Below are positions 27,341 to 36,197 of a stretch of DNA of 64,000 nucleotides, one piece after another. The DNA is from Porticoccus sp964608185 (GTDB lineage Bacteria > Pseudomonadota > Gammaproteobacteria > Pseudomonadales > Porticoccaceae), in assembly GCA_964608185.1 (NCBI GenBank), contig CAZSMR010000002.1:3506-67505 (forward strand), in the 5' to 3' direction. The notes beneath the pieces are model-generated. The model was not told the DNA's origin. It ran no database searches and saw only the letters and a program-made list of their open reading frames with translations. The stretch's first letter is position 1. Each line of letters opens with the position of its first letter. The translations under genes and the position numbers were made by a program.

Positions 27341-28633
27341 TTGTTTTTTGAGCGCCCAAGTTCTGGTGAGCTTGCTATCCTAGTACACTTGAACCTTGAC
27401 AGTGAGAATGAGCCAGAAGATCCAAGAGAATTTGAGGAGCTAGTTATTTCTGCAGGTGGTGACCCTGTCGCGCTGATCGTTGGATCTAAGAATACTCCTC
27501 ATCGAAGGTATTTTGTTGGTACTGGCAAACTGGATGAAGTGAAACAGGCAGTTTTTGAGCATTGCGCAAATCTTGTAATATTTAATCATAGTTTATCTCC
27601 TAGTCAAGAAAGAAATTTAGAAAGCGAATTAGAGTGCCGTGTATTGGATAGAACAGGCCTCATTCTAGATATTTTTGCACAAAGAGCACTTACGCATGAA
27701 GGTAAACTGCAGGTCGAACTTGCACAGCTACAACATATGTCAACAAGACTTGTTCGTGGTTGGACTCACTTAGAGCGGCAAAAAGGAGGTATAGGTCTTC
27801 GGGGGCCTGGGGAAACCCAACTGGAAACCGATCGAAGATTATTGCGTTATCGGATAAGATCTATTTTAAAGAGATTGGCAAAAGTTCGAAGCCAAAGAGA
27901 TCAAGGCCGCCGTTCTCGTGATCGCGCAGAAATATCAACTATTTCTTTAGTTGGATATACGAACGCAGGAAAATCAACTTTATTTAATAGACTTTGTGCA
28001 GCTAATGTTTACGTTGCTGATAAGCTTTTTGCAACTCTTGATCCGACTATGCGGCGTATAGAGCTAGATGATGTAGGTCCAGTTATATTAGCTGATACAG
28101 TAGGTTTCATCAGCCATTTGCCACACAAGCTAATAGAAGCTTTTAAGGCTACACTAGAAGAAACTGCGAGTGCCAAATTACTTTTGCATGTAGTAGATGC
28201 TCCTTCTGAAATGCGAAGAATAAATATCAAACACGTTAATGATGTTTTGTCTGAAATTGATGCAATAGGCCTTCCAACATTGATGGTTTTTAATAAAATT
28301 GATTTACTCGAGTGCTCTAAGGAAAGAATCGATCGAGATGAAGATGGAAAGCCAATTGCAGTATGGTTGTCAGCTAAAACTGGATCAGGCTTTGAGTTAT
28401 TATTTCAGGCAATTTCAGAGATCTTGGTTCAAGATATGATGTTCGATAGACTCAGGCTTGACTCAAGCATGGGAAAATTAAGATCTATATTATACGAAAA
28501 TAACGCAGTTATTGAAGAGCAGCTTGAAGATAATGGAGATTTTTTATTGGATGTAAGAATCCCCAAAGCAAATTATTTACGTATATTGAGAGGAGTAAAA
28601 ATTAATCCTGATCAACTAAGAGTTTCGCCCTAA
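27341..28633 (+). CDS. hflX: Ribosome-associated GTPase HflX
   Basis: HflX splits stalled 70S ribosomes under stress. The N-terminal HflX domain (VGTGKLDEVKQ, FNHSLSPSQERNLE, GGIGLRGPGETQLETDRR) leads to an Obg-type G domain with GYTNAGKSTLFN, DTVGFI and NKIDL. It has 430 residues. The start is TTG 27341 with AGGTGA upstream, 25 bp after hfq. Confidence 0.96.
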   Translation: MFFERPSSGELAILVHLNLDSENEPEDPREFEELVISAGGDPVALIVGSKNTPHRRYFVGTGKLDEVKQAVFEHCANLVIFNHSLSPSQERNLESELECRVLDRTGLILDIFAQRALTHEGKLQVELAQLQHMSTRLVRGWTHLERQKGGIGLRGPGETQLETDRRLLRYRIRSILKRLAKVRSQRDQGRRSRDRAEISTISLVGYTNAGKSTLFNRLCAANVYVADKLFATLDPTMRRIELDDVGPVILADTVGFISHLPHKLIEAFKATLEETASAKLLLHVVDAPSEMRRINIKHVNDVLSEIDAIGLPTLMVFNKIDLLECSKERIDRDEDGKPIAVWLSAKTGSGFELLFQAISEILVQDMMFDRLRLDSSMGKLRSILYENNAVIEEQLEDNGDFLLDVRIPKANYLRILRGVKINPDQLRVSP

Positions 28634-28744
28634 ATAATTATATTCGTTTAATAGTATTTTTTAGTCTTGAATTAATAGTATTTAATTGGAGGCAGAGTAC
28701 AATTAGTAAGTTACATAAAAATATAGCAAAACATGGAGACAGTT

Positions 28745-29869
28745 ATGGCTTGGAACGAACCTGGTGATGGTAAAGACCCTTGGGGTGGAAAAAGTGGAAG
28801 TGGTGGCCCCCCTGATCTAGACGAGGCACTTAAGAAATTCTGGTCACGCATAAATAAAATCTTTGGATCTGGTGGCGGTACCGGAAAAAAATCTAGCGGT
28901 GAAGGTAATAAGAGTGTGATAAGTCTTATTATCATCGTTGCTTTAGTGGGTTGGGCTGTATCTGGCTTTTACCAAATCGATGAGAAAGAACAAGCCGTTG
29001 TCTTACGTTTAGGTAAGTATATAGATACCATGGGTCCTGGGCTCCACTGGAACCCAACTTTGATAGATAAGGTCACTAAAGTTCGTGTTACTGAAGAGCG
29101 CCAATATTCGAGCCAAGGACAAATGCTCACAGAAGATGAAAATATTGTAGAGTTGCCATTAACCGTACAATACAATATTAGTGACGTGAAAGCTTTTGTG
29201 CTTAATGTTAAGGCTCCAGAGCTCAGCTTGCGACAAGCTGCCGATGCCGCATTACGTCATGTAGTAGGTAGCAGTAAGTTAGATGAAGTGGTATCTACTG
29301 GCCGTCTTAAAATTGGTGATGAGGTTCAGCTTAGACTTCAAACCTACCTTGATAACTATGGCACTGGTATAAAAGTTAGAAAAATTAATATTCAGGAAGC
29401 CAAGCCACCTAGTCAGGTGAAGGCGGCATATGATGACGTCATCAAGGCTCGAGAAGATAAAGAAAGGCTTATTAATGAGGCTCAAACTTATTCTAATGGA
29501 ATAATTCCTGAAGCGAGAGGTCAAGCTCAACGGCAGATCGAAGAAGCTAACGGTTATCTAGAGCAAGTGGTAGCTGAAGCGCAGGGTGAATCAAAAAGAT
29601 TTGAGTTACTATTATCAGAATATAATAAAGCACCACAAGTTACTCGTCAGCGAATATATCTAGACACTATGGAAAAAGTGATGGGTAATAGTACAAAAGT
29701 GTTAGTCGATGTGGAAGGTGGAAACAATATGCTTTACTTACCATTAGATAAGATTATGGAATCAAGTAAATCTCAGACGAAACTGCCACCGTATGGATCA
29801 AATAGTGTTAATCAAAGTTACAGCGATCAAAACAGTCGACAGAATTCAGCTAGATCAAGGAGCCGTTAA
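28745..29869 (+). CDS. hflK: FtsH protease regulator HflK
   Basis: SPFH/prohibitin-family inner-membrane protein that with HflC forms a cage around the FtsH protease. The N-terminus is Gly-rich and acidic (MAWNEPGDGKDPWGG), followed by one membrane helix (about residues 58-78), the band-7 domain and a C-terminal helical region. I start at ATG 28745, with GGAG seven bases before; an ATG at 28733 is less well placed. It abuts hflC with no gap. Confidence 0.95.
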   Translation: MAWNEPGDGKDPWGGKSGSGGPPDLDEALKKFWSRINKIFGSGGGTGKKSSGEGNKSVISLIIIVALVGWAVSGFYQIDEKEQAVVLRLGKYIDTMGPGLHWNPTLIDKVTKVRVTEERQYSSQGQMLTEDENIVELPLTVQYNISDVKAFVLNVKAPELSLRQAADAALRHVVGSSKLDEVVSTGRLKIGDEVQLRLQTYLDNYGTGIKVRKINIQEAKPPSQVKAAYDDVIKAREDKERLINEAQTYSNGIIPEARGQAQRQIEEANGYLEQVVAEAQGESKRFELLLSEYNKAPQVTRQRIYLDTMEKVMGNSTKVLVDVEGGNNMLYLPLDKIMESSKSQTKLPPYGSNSVNQSYSDQNSRQNSARSRSR

Positions 29870-30739
29870 ATGAGTATTCGTCCTTTACCTGTAGTGCTGT
29901 TAATAGCGCTAGTCTTAGTTTTTACTAGTACTTTGTATGTCGTCCAAGAAACAGAACTTGCTGTTAAGTTGCGCTTTGGTCGACTTATAGAGACTAATAT
30001 TCAGCCAGGGTTGCACTATAAAATCCCTTTTGTTGATAAGGTAAGAAAGTTCGATTCTAGGGTATTAACATTAGATGCTGATCCCGCTAGTTTTTTTACT
30101 GTAGAAAAGAAAAGATTAATAGTTGATGCCTTTTCCAAATGGCGAATCGTTGATGTAGATGTTTACTATAGGTCAACTGGTGGTAATCAAATTGTAGCTC
30201 AGGAGCGTTTAGCTAGTCGTGTCAATGATGGCTTACGTAACCAGTTTGGAGCAAGAACCTTAAATGAAGTAGTTTCTGGTGAGCGAGATGAGCTGATGAA
30301 AAACTTAGCTGATAAGCTTAATAAAACTCTTCCTGAATCTTTAGGTGTCAGAGTAGTAGATGTTAGAATTAAGGGTATTGATTTACCCTCAGAAGTAAGC
30401 GAGCAGGTCTACAGAAGAATGAAGGCGGAGCGGGAAAAAGAAGCAAGAATACTCCGCTCCGAGGGTGGCGAATCAGCTGAAAAAATTCGTGCAGATGCAG
30501 ATCGACAGAAAACAATCTTGTTAGCCAATGCCTATCGTGTTGCCGAACAAACACGGGGTAAGGGCGATGCGGAAGCAACCTCTACCTATGCTTCTGCTTA
30601 TACTAAAAACCCAGAGTTGTATGCTTTTATAAGAAGTATGACCGCTTATGGGAACTCTTTTTCAAATAAAGGAGACGTGCTCTTAGTAGATCCAAAGAGT
30701 GATTTCTTTCGTTATTTGAATAGCCAAACAGGCCAATAA
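29870..30739 (+). CDS. hflC: FtsH protease regulator HflC
   Basis: Partner of HflK. It has a signal-anchor helix (residues ~5-25), a band-7 domain (ETELAVKLRFGRL, FDSRVLTLDADP) and a helical tail (MKAEREKEARILRSEGGE). At 289 residues the length is normal. The ATG begins immediately after the hflK stop. A rho-independent terminator follows about 100 bp downstream. Confidence 0.95.
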   Translation: MSIRPLPVVLLIALVLVFTSTLYVVQETELAVKLRFGRLIETNIQPGLHYKIPFVDKVRKFDSRVLTLDADPASFFTVEKKRLIVDAFSKWRIVDVDVYYRSTGGNQIVAQERLASRVNDGLRNQFGARTLNEVVSGERDELMKNLADKLNKTLPESLGVRVVDVRIKGIDLPSEVSEQVYRRMKAEREKEARILRSEGGESAEKIRADADRQKTILLANAYRVAEQTRGKGDAEATSTYASAYTKNPELYAFIRSMTAYGNSFSNKGDVLLVDPKSDFFRYLNSQTGQ

Positions 30740-30837
30740 TTTTAAATGTAGCTAAGCTGATCAGCATGTAATGCTGTATCTTTAATGATAAGTTTTAAGA
30801 ATGCATAAATGCACCCTTAAAGGTTGTAAAATTTCAC

Positions 30838-30862
30838 GGCCGGGGTTAACCCGGTTTTTTTT
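30838..30862 (+). terminator. Rho-independent terminator after hflC
   Basis: CCGGG, loop GTTAA, CCCGG, then eight T residues. It separates the hfq-hflC group from hisZ-purA. Confidence 0.85.
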
Positions 30863-30901
30863 GTGATTCATGAATAAATTTAGATTAAGCAGGTAAATTT
30901 A

Positions 30902-32083
30902 ATGACTGAAATAAATCAGTGGTTATTACCAGATGGAATTGAAGATATACTCCCTAAGCAGGCCCTAGAGATGGAAAATCTCAGGCGAAAAGTTTTAGAT
31001 TTGTATCATTCTTGGGGCTATGATTTAGTTGTGCCACCTCTAGTTGAGTTCACTGAATCCCTTTTAAGCGGAACTGGTTCTGATCTTGATTTAATGACAT
31101 TTAAGTTAACTGATCAATTAAGTGGAAGGGCGATGGGGGTTCGTGCTGATTTAACCCCCCAGACAGCCCGCATGGATGCTCACAGCTTACAACGTAAAGG
31201 ACCTAGTCGTTTGTGCTATGTAGACACAGTTCTTTATACAAAACCTCGTCACCCACTTGAAAGTCGATCACCAATTCAAATTGGTGTCGAACTATATGGT
31301 GAATCAAGATTAGCTGCTGATATCGAAGTTATTAGGCTCATGATTGAAACACTAGGTTTAGTTGGTTTAAAAAGCCTCCGTTTGGATCTCGGACATGTGG
31401 GTATATATGAGAGCTTTATCGAAGCACTAAGCCTATCTAGTCAGCAAGAAAAAGAATTATTTAATTTGGTTCAAAGTAAAGCTATACCTCAACTCAACTC
31501 TTGGATCTCTTCAAACATTAAAGATAATGTGTATGCGCAAATGATAAAATCTCTCGTTGGCCTAGTAGGGGACATTTCTATTCTTGATACCGCTAGAAAG
31601 TTGTTAGCCGATGCGCCCGCAGAGGTTGAGCTCGCATTGGACGAACTTCAAGCTGTTGCTGATGCCTTAAAAATAAGTAGTCCTGATTTAGAGCTTTGCT
31701 TTGATTTAAGTGAATTACGAGGCTACCACTACCATACAGGATTAGTTTTTGCCGTTTATACACAAGGTATGGGCCAGGCTATTGGTAATGGTGGCAGGTA
31801 TGATCATGTAGGTGAAAGCTTTGGTAGATCACGAGCGGCAACTGGCTTCAACATGAATCTAAAAACACTTGTTCAATTTGATCAGAACGAAAAAGTTACA
31901 ATTTCAGGTATATTTGCGCCAGCGATGGATGGTAATGATCAGCACGATATAATACAAAAATTACGTCTTACTGGTAATCGTGTCGTAAGGGGCTTCGCTG
32001 GCCAAGAGCCGGATTTTGAGGAACTGGGCTGCGATAGGCAATTGGTTTTAGTAGATAAAGAGTTTCAAGTTATTCCTGTGTAG
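30902..32083 (+). CDS. hisZ: ATP phosphoribosyltransferase regulatory subunit
   Basis: A HisRS-like, catalytically inactive paralogue that activates short-form HisG, the first enzyme of histidine synthesis. Class II synthetase-like motifs are seen: LPDGIEDILPKQALEMENL, VRADLTPQTARMDAH and GYHYHTGLVFAVY. The 393 residues stop before an anticodon-binding domain, which separates it from true HisRS. Its position before purA is typical of Pseudomonas-like gammaproteobacteria. AGGT precedes the ATG. A short-form hisG is predicted elsewhere in the genome. Confidence 0.93.
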   Translation: MTEINQWLLPDGIEDILPKQALEMENLRRKVLDLYHSWGYDLVVPPLVEFTESLLSGTGSDLDLMTFKLTDQLSGRAMGVRADLTPQTARMDAHSLQRKGPSRLCYVDTVLYTKPRHPLESRSPIQIGVELYGESRLAADIEVIRLMIETLGLVGLKSLRLDLGHVGIYESFIEALSLSSQQEKELFNLVQSKAIPQLNSWISSNIKDNVYAQMIKSLVGLVGDISILDTARKLLADAPAEVELALDELQAVADALKISSPDLELCFDLSELRGYHYHTGLVFAVYTQGMGQAIGNGGRYDHVGESFGRSRAATGFNMNLKTLVQFDQNEKVTISGIFAPAMDGNDQHDIIQKLRLTGNRVVRGFAGQEPDFEELGCDRQLVLVDKEFQVIPV

Positions 32084-32112
32084 TTAATTTTTAATTAGTC
32101 CAGAGAAATTAG

Positions 32113-33405
32113 ATGGGTAAAAATGTTGTTGTTCTTGGCTCCCAATGGGGGGACGAGGGTAAAGGTAAAATAGTTGACTTATTGACTGACCAGGCTAGCT
32201 TAGTTGCTAGATTTCAAGGCGGTCATAATGCTGGCCATACTTTAGTTATAGATGGCAAGAAGACAATACTCCATCTTATTCCTTCTGGAATTCTTCGTGA
32301 TAACGTAACTTGTTTGATTGGGAACGGAGTGGTTCTATCCCCCGATGCATTATTAGAGGAAATGGAGGAATTAAATCAACAAGGTGTACCTGTAAGAGAA
32401 AGACTAAAAATTTCTCCATCTTGCCCGCTAATATTACCGATACATATAGCCCTTGATCAGGCTAGAGAAAGAGCCAAAGGTAAATCTAAGATTGGCACTA
32501 CAGGCAGAGGTATTGGTCCAGCTTATGAGGATAAGGTAGCTCGAAGAGGCGTTCGGCTTGGTGATATATTTAATAAGGATCAGTTTGCAATCAAACTAAA
32601 AGAATTGATGGATTATCATAATTTTATACTTACTTCATTTCATGGTGAAAGTGCAATTAATTTCGATGAAACACTCAATAAAGCCTTATTTTGGGCAGAA
32701 AATTTAAAATCTATGGTTGGTGATGTGACTAATTCTCTTCATTCAGCCAGAGAGCTTGGAAAAAATATAATGTTTGAGGGTGCACAAGGGTCATTACTGG
32801 ACATTGATCACGGCACCTATCCTTTTGTAACTTCTTCTAATACCACTGCTGGTTCTGCAGCAACTGGAAGTGGTTTTGGTCCTTTATATTTAGACTACGT
32901 TTTAGGCATTACCAAGGCTTATACTACGCGTGTTGGATCTGGCCCTTTTCCTACCGAATTATTTTGCGATATTGGCAGGTATCTAGGTGAGAAGGGACAC
33001 GAACTAGGCGCTACAACAGGAAGAGAGCGTCGCTGTGGTTGGTTCGACGCAGTCGCTCTCCAGCAAGCTGTTCGTATTAACTCTATTTCCGGAATCTGCT
33101 TAACAAAATTAGATGTGCTGGATGGAATGAAAAGTATCAAAATATGCACTTCATATGAAAGCAAAGAAGGTAAAAAAATATCATTTCCGCGCCATGCCGA
33201 TGATTATGAGCATCTGATCCCTATCTATGAAGAAGTTTCTGGTTGGAAAGAGTCAACAGCAGGAGTCAGTTGTTTCGACGATCTTCCAACTAATGCTAGA
33301 AAATATATTGAACGAATTGAAGGTTTACTCAATATTCCTGTAGACATTATCTCTACTGGCCCCGATCGATCTGAAACTATCGTTTTGCGACACCCATTCG
33401 ATTAA
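32113..33405 (+). CDS. purA: Adenylosuccinate synthetase
   Basis: Makes adenylosuccinate from IMP, aspartate and GTP, the first committed step to AMP. The P-loop-like GSQWGDEGKGKIVD is at the N-terminus, followed by GGHNAGHT, TTGRGIGPAYEDK and the C-terminal ISTGPDRSETI. It has 430 residues, full length. It starts at ATG 32113, 29 bp after hisZ, so co-transcription is likely. The next gene is convergent. Confidence 0.97.
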   Translation: MGKNVVVLGSQWGDEGKGKIVDLLTDQASLVARFQGGHNAGHTLVIDGKKTILHLIPSGILRDNVTCLIGNGVVLSPDALLEEMEELNQQGVPVRERLKISPSCPLILPIHIALDQARERAKGKSKIGTTGRGIGPAYEDKVARRGVRLGDIFNKDQFAIKLKELMDYHNFILTSFHGESAINFDETLNKALFWAENLKSMVGDVTNSLHSARELGKNIMFEGAQGSLLDIDHGTYPFVTSSNTTAGSAATGSGFGPLYLDYVLGITKAYTTRVGSGPFPTELFCDIGRYLGEKGHELGATTGRERRCGWFDAVALQQAVRINSISGICLTKLDVLDGMKSIKICTSYESKEGKKISFPRHADDYEHLIPIYEEVSGWKESTAGVSCFDDLPTNARKYIERIEGLLNIPVDIISTGPDRSETIVLRHPFD

Positions 33406-33502
33406 TAAGAAAAAAGATATCAAGACAATCACGCAGAAAAACAAACTAAAAAAATATTTTGAAAAATTACTTCTAGTAGAAAAATTTCTATTCTGAACTG
33501 AA

Positions 33503-34237
33503 TTAAATGGCTTTAATCTCAGATATTGCATTAAGAATTGTTTTTGCATCACCGTTTATGTTTGAGTCTGGTGCCAGCTCTGGCCATAAAGATGAAAGCT
33601 TATCCACAATGTTTATTATGCTTAATAGTCTCTGTTTCTGAGATTCATCTTCTGTTGATGTACCCATTAAAATATTTTTTGCCATCGTTGTGAATCCAAG
33701 GGCATCTTGATATTCGTATTTATTTTCAACCTTACTATTTACAATACCTACAGCATATTCGTCTGCTGCAATTTCTAATAAAGAAATAACTAGCTCAATT
33801 TTTTTATCAACAGAACCGCTTGTTTGGTTAGTAAACTCTTCATTCTTACTAATAGCTTTGAGTAAGCTTTGATAATGTGTACTGATGGTTTTTAGCGACT
33901 CTTCGTCTTCAACAGAGGATGCCAAATCTTCTAATTCAGAGGCGAATCCTGGGGCACCTTTAACCAAAAAAGTCGGAATCATAGCTCCATATAGTTCACT
34001 TTTTGGATGCTTCATATGCATTTTTGCATTGTCTATATTAGATGCTTTATAAAGCTCAATACCTACCCACAGGTGACCTTTCATTAAGTTAATATTTGCT
34101 AGGTATTCATTATCATCAGTAATTATTTTTGGTGTTTCATCCCTTTTGTCATCATGCCCATCACCATGATGACTTGCAAATGCAGAATATCCAATTGTCA
34201 AAAAAAGAATTATGGTTGTTATAATATTTTTTTTCAT
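33503..34237 (-). CDS. Secreted His-rich protein paired with an FTR1 permease, family not recognised
   Basis: A 244-residue exported protein with a signal peptide (MKKNIITTIILFLTIGYSAF, cleavage likely after AFA) and then a His/Asp-rich stretch (SHHGDGHDD) that could bind metal. The mature part is helical and cysteine-free, with two striking blocks: LMKGHLWVGIELYKA and HMKHPKSELYGAM. I start at ATG 34237; an upstream frame to 34309 overlaps the permease. It lies directly after the FTR1 gene, so a role as periplasmic partner in iron uptake is a fair inference. I do not recognise it as EfeO, EfeM or P19. Confidence 0.75.
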   Translation of the reverse strand: MKKNIITTIILFLTIGYSAFASHHGDGHDDKRDETPKIITDDNEYLANINLMKGHLWVGIELYKASNIDNAKMHMKHPKSELYGAMIPTFLVKGAPGFASELEDLASSVEDEESLKTISTHYQSLLKAISKNEEFTNQTSGSVDKKIELVISLLEIAADEYAVGIVNSKVENKYEYQDALGFTTMAKNILMGTSTEDESQKQRLLSIINIVDKLSSLWPELAPDSNINGDAKTILNAISEIKAI

Positions 34238-34254
34238 AGCAGTAACTTCTTTAT

Positions 34255-35145
34255 TTAAAAGTAAAATTTTCTCCACATTCTTACCCCGAAGAATAGGGAC
34301 AAGATCCATAAAATTACTTCTGGGTAGCTAGGATTGCTGTTGTAGCCAAAGAATCCTTTCAAAAAAACGCCAACTCTGCCTTTATCATGCAATAAATGAG
34401 TATATTTATTTTTCCCATTTATATTATATGAGTAAAAAAATGATTCTTCAGCTTCATGCTTGGGTTTTAATATATTCCAAACTCTAGGGATCTCAGCTTT
34501 TTCTTTTATACCAAAAGTTTCAAGATGATCACCTTTTACAACAAACTCTTCTACTTCATGCGTGCCATATGCAACCATTCCAGAAGCAAATATCACCAGC
34601 ATAAAAGTTGTTGTTCTGAAGAATAGCTTAAGATTTATTTTTCTTCCTTGAATAACTATTGCATACCCAATTAATACAGCAATTATCATACCTGCAAAGA
34701 ACCCTAGGTATGAGAAACTACCAGACATATTAAAACTTCCCATTAGAAATAAGGCTGTTTCGAATCCTTCACGTAAAATAGCAAAAAATACAACTAAAAA
34801 TATCCCCCATCCAGCAGCTTCAATTGCTTCATTTGTTTTTTGCTCCATAACCGTTCTCTGGCTTACATACTTAGATAACCAAAATATTACATACCATAAT
34901 AGTAAAGCAGTGATGTACATACTAATGCCTTCAAAGAGCGACTGGATAGATGCGTTACCTATCAACTCTTTGGCAATATTTATAGCGAAAGCAACACCAG
35001 CACTAGCAATAATTGCCGAAAAAACTGCCAACCAAAGCTGTTTGATTTCTTTTTTTAAGTTATTTTTTTCTAAGAGGGTGTATATGATACCAACTATTAA
35101 GCAAGCCTCTAAACACTCTCTAAAAGTTATAATAAATTCATTCAT
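34255..35145 (-). CDS. FTR1-family iron permease
   Basis: Inner-membrane iron transporter of the FTR1/EfeU family. Both REXXE iron-binding motifs are present: RECLE at residues 9-13 in helix 1 and REGFE near residue 130. Several further hydrophobic helices follow, and a hydrophilic segment of about 80 residues (roughly 200-280) precedes the last helix. I start at MNEFIITFRE (ATG 35145); a TTG at 35160 adds five residues. A Fur box lies 40-58 bp upstream, so iron repression is expected. The secreted partner gene follows after 17 bp. Confidence 0.9.
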   Translation of the reverse strand: MNEFIITFRECLEACLIVGIIYTLLEKNNLKKEIKQLWLAVFSAIIASAGVAFAINIAKELIGNASIQSLFEGISMYITALLLWYVIFWLSKYVSQRTVMEQKTNEAIEAAGWGIFLVVFFAILREGFETALFLMGSFNMSGSFSYLGFFAGMIIAVLIGYAIVIQGRKINLKLFFRTTTFMLVIFASGMVAYGTHEVEEFVVKGDHLETFGIKEKAEIPRVWNILKPKHEAEESFFYSYNINGKNKYTHLLHDKGRVGVFLKGFFGYNSNPSYPEVILWILSLFFGVRMWRKFYF

Positions 35146-35184
35146 ATTTATTTTTTTCAAATTTAAATTTATATAATTATTTTA

Positions 35185-35203
35185 AATGAGAATTATTATC
35201 ATT
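35185..35203 (-). promoter_or_regulatory. Fur box upstream of the FTR1 operon
   Basis: On the minus strand AATGATAATAATTCTCATT is a 19-bp near-palindrome matching the Fur consensus (AATGATAATnATTaTCATT) at all but one specified position. It lies 40-58 bp before the permease start. Confidence 0.8.
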
Positions 35204-35272
35204 ACAACAAATCAGTGCAAGCAATGAAAACAAAGATTTTAATTTTTTATGCGCTGCTTTGAAAATTAAAGG

Positions 35273-35815
35273 CTATTTTTTCCAGGATCTATTTATTGTC
35301 CCAGTACAAATATCGGAGTTGTTATTTTTTATATTTTTAAAGTGATGCTTGAGCATCAGCTCGACAACGGGAAAAGCTAAATCTTTCCAAGGGATATCAT
35401 TTTCTGTAAAAAATTTAACCTCTAGGGACTCAATACCTGGACAATATGAACCGTCGATGACATCACCTTGATAAAATATATATACCTGATTAATGTGAGG
35501 CAGGTCAAATATTCCGTAAAAAATAGGGTTTTCTATAGAAGCGTGAGCCTCTTCTTCTGATTCCCGAAGTGCTGCTTCTAAGCAAGTTTCGTTATTTTCC
35601 ATGAATCCAGCCGGGAGTGTCCAGAATCCAAGACGGGGTTCGATAGCTCTTCGACATAATAAAACTTTGTTATCAAAAATTGGAACACAGCCAGCTATGA
35701 TTTTTGGATTTTGATAATGTATAGCATCACAGTTTTCACAAACAGCGCGTTTTCGGTTGTCTCCAATAGGAATTTTCAGGCTAGTGGCATTACCGCAATC
35801 GCTACAATAATTCAT
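35273..35815 (-). CDS. Nudix hydrolase with N-terminal zinc ribbon
   Basis: A 180-residue hydrolase of nucleoside-diphosphate-linked substrates. The N-terminus is a zinc ribbon (CSDC at residues 4-7, then CENC), followed by a Nudix fold with the box GFMENNETCLEAALRESEEEAHA; the catalytic RESEEE is intact, and Ala replaces the usual Gly near its end. This ribbon-plus-Nudix layout resembles the NudC/ADP-ribose-type enzymes, but the NudC signature downstream of the box is not evident. The substrate is unknown. It is a monocistronic gene. Confidence 0.87.
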   Translation of the reverse strand: MNYCSDCGNATSLKIPIGDNRKRAVCENCDAIHYQNPKIIAGCVPIFDNKVLLCRRAIEPRLGFWTLPAGFMENNETCLEAALRESEEEAHASIENPIFYGIFDLPHINQVYIFYQGDVIDGSYCPGIESLEVKFFTENDIPWKDLAFPVVELMLKHHFKNIKNNNSDICTGTINRSWKK

Positions 35816-35964
35816 AAGACTCCGTCGTTGTAATGAGTTGCTATCAAGTATATATAAATGTTGATAAAAATTGCTATATTGTTCTAACTCAGTTTTTTTA
35901 AGTTGTAACCTGAAGAAAATTATTCAATAATTTAGTTAGAAGTATCCATAATCTTGGTATAAAA

Positions 35965-36147
35965 ATGACTGGTATTATTCCATCGCCCTGCGTTTCAATT
36001 TGCTCCATGAATGAGGAGGACCTCTGTGTTGGTTGCTATCGTAACTCCCGCGAAATTAGAGAGTGGATGCTGATGGAGGATGCTGAGCGCTCTGAGGTTA
36101 TAGAAGCTGCTTTTCAGCGAGCAAAAAAAAATAACCCTTTTGCTTAA
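35965..36147 (+). CDS. DUF1289 family small cysteine-rich protein
   Basis: A 60-residue protein with CVSICSMNEEDLCVGCYRN, the CxxxC-x7-CxxC pattern of DUF1289, which may hold zinc or an iron-sulfur cluster. The rest is a short acidic/basic helix (REWMLMEDAERSEVIEAAFQRA). It starts at ATG 35965. It is isolated between a divergent Nudix gene and the convergent corB gene. The family's function is unknown. Confidence 0.82.
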   Translation: MTGIIPSPCVSICSMNEEDLCVGCYRNSREIREWMLMEDAERSEVIEAAFQRAKKNNPFA

Positions 36148-36197
36148 AAATACACTGTATCAAAAAACTAACCTTTGATTGGTTAAAATAAACCCAT

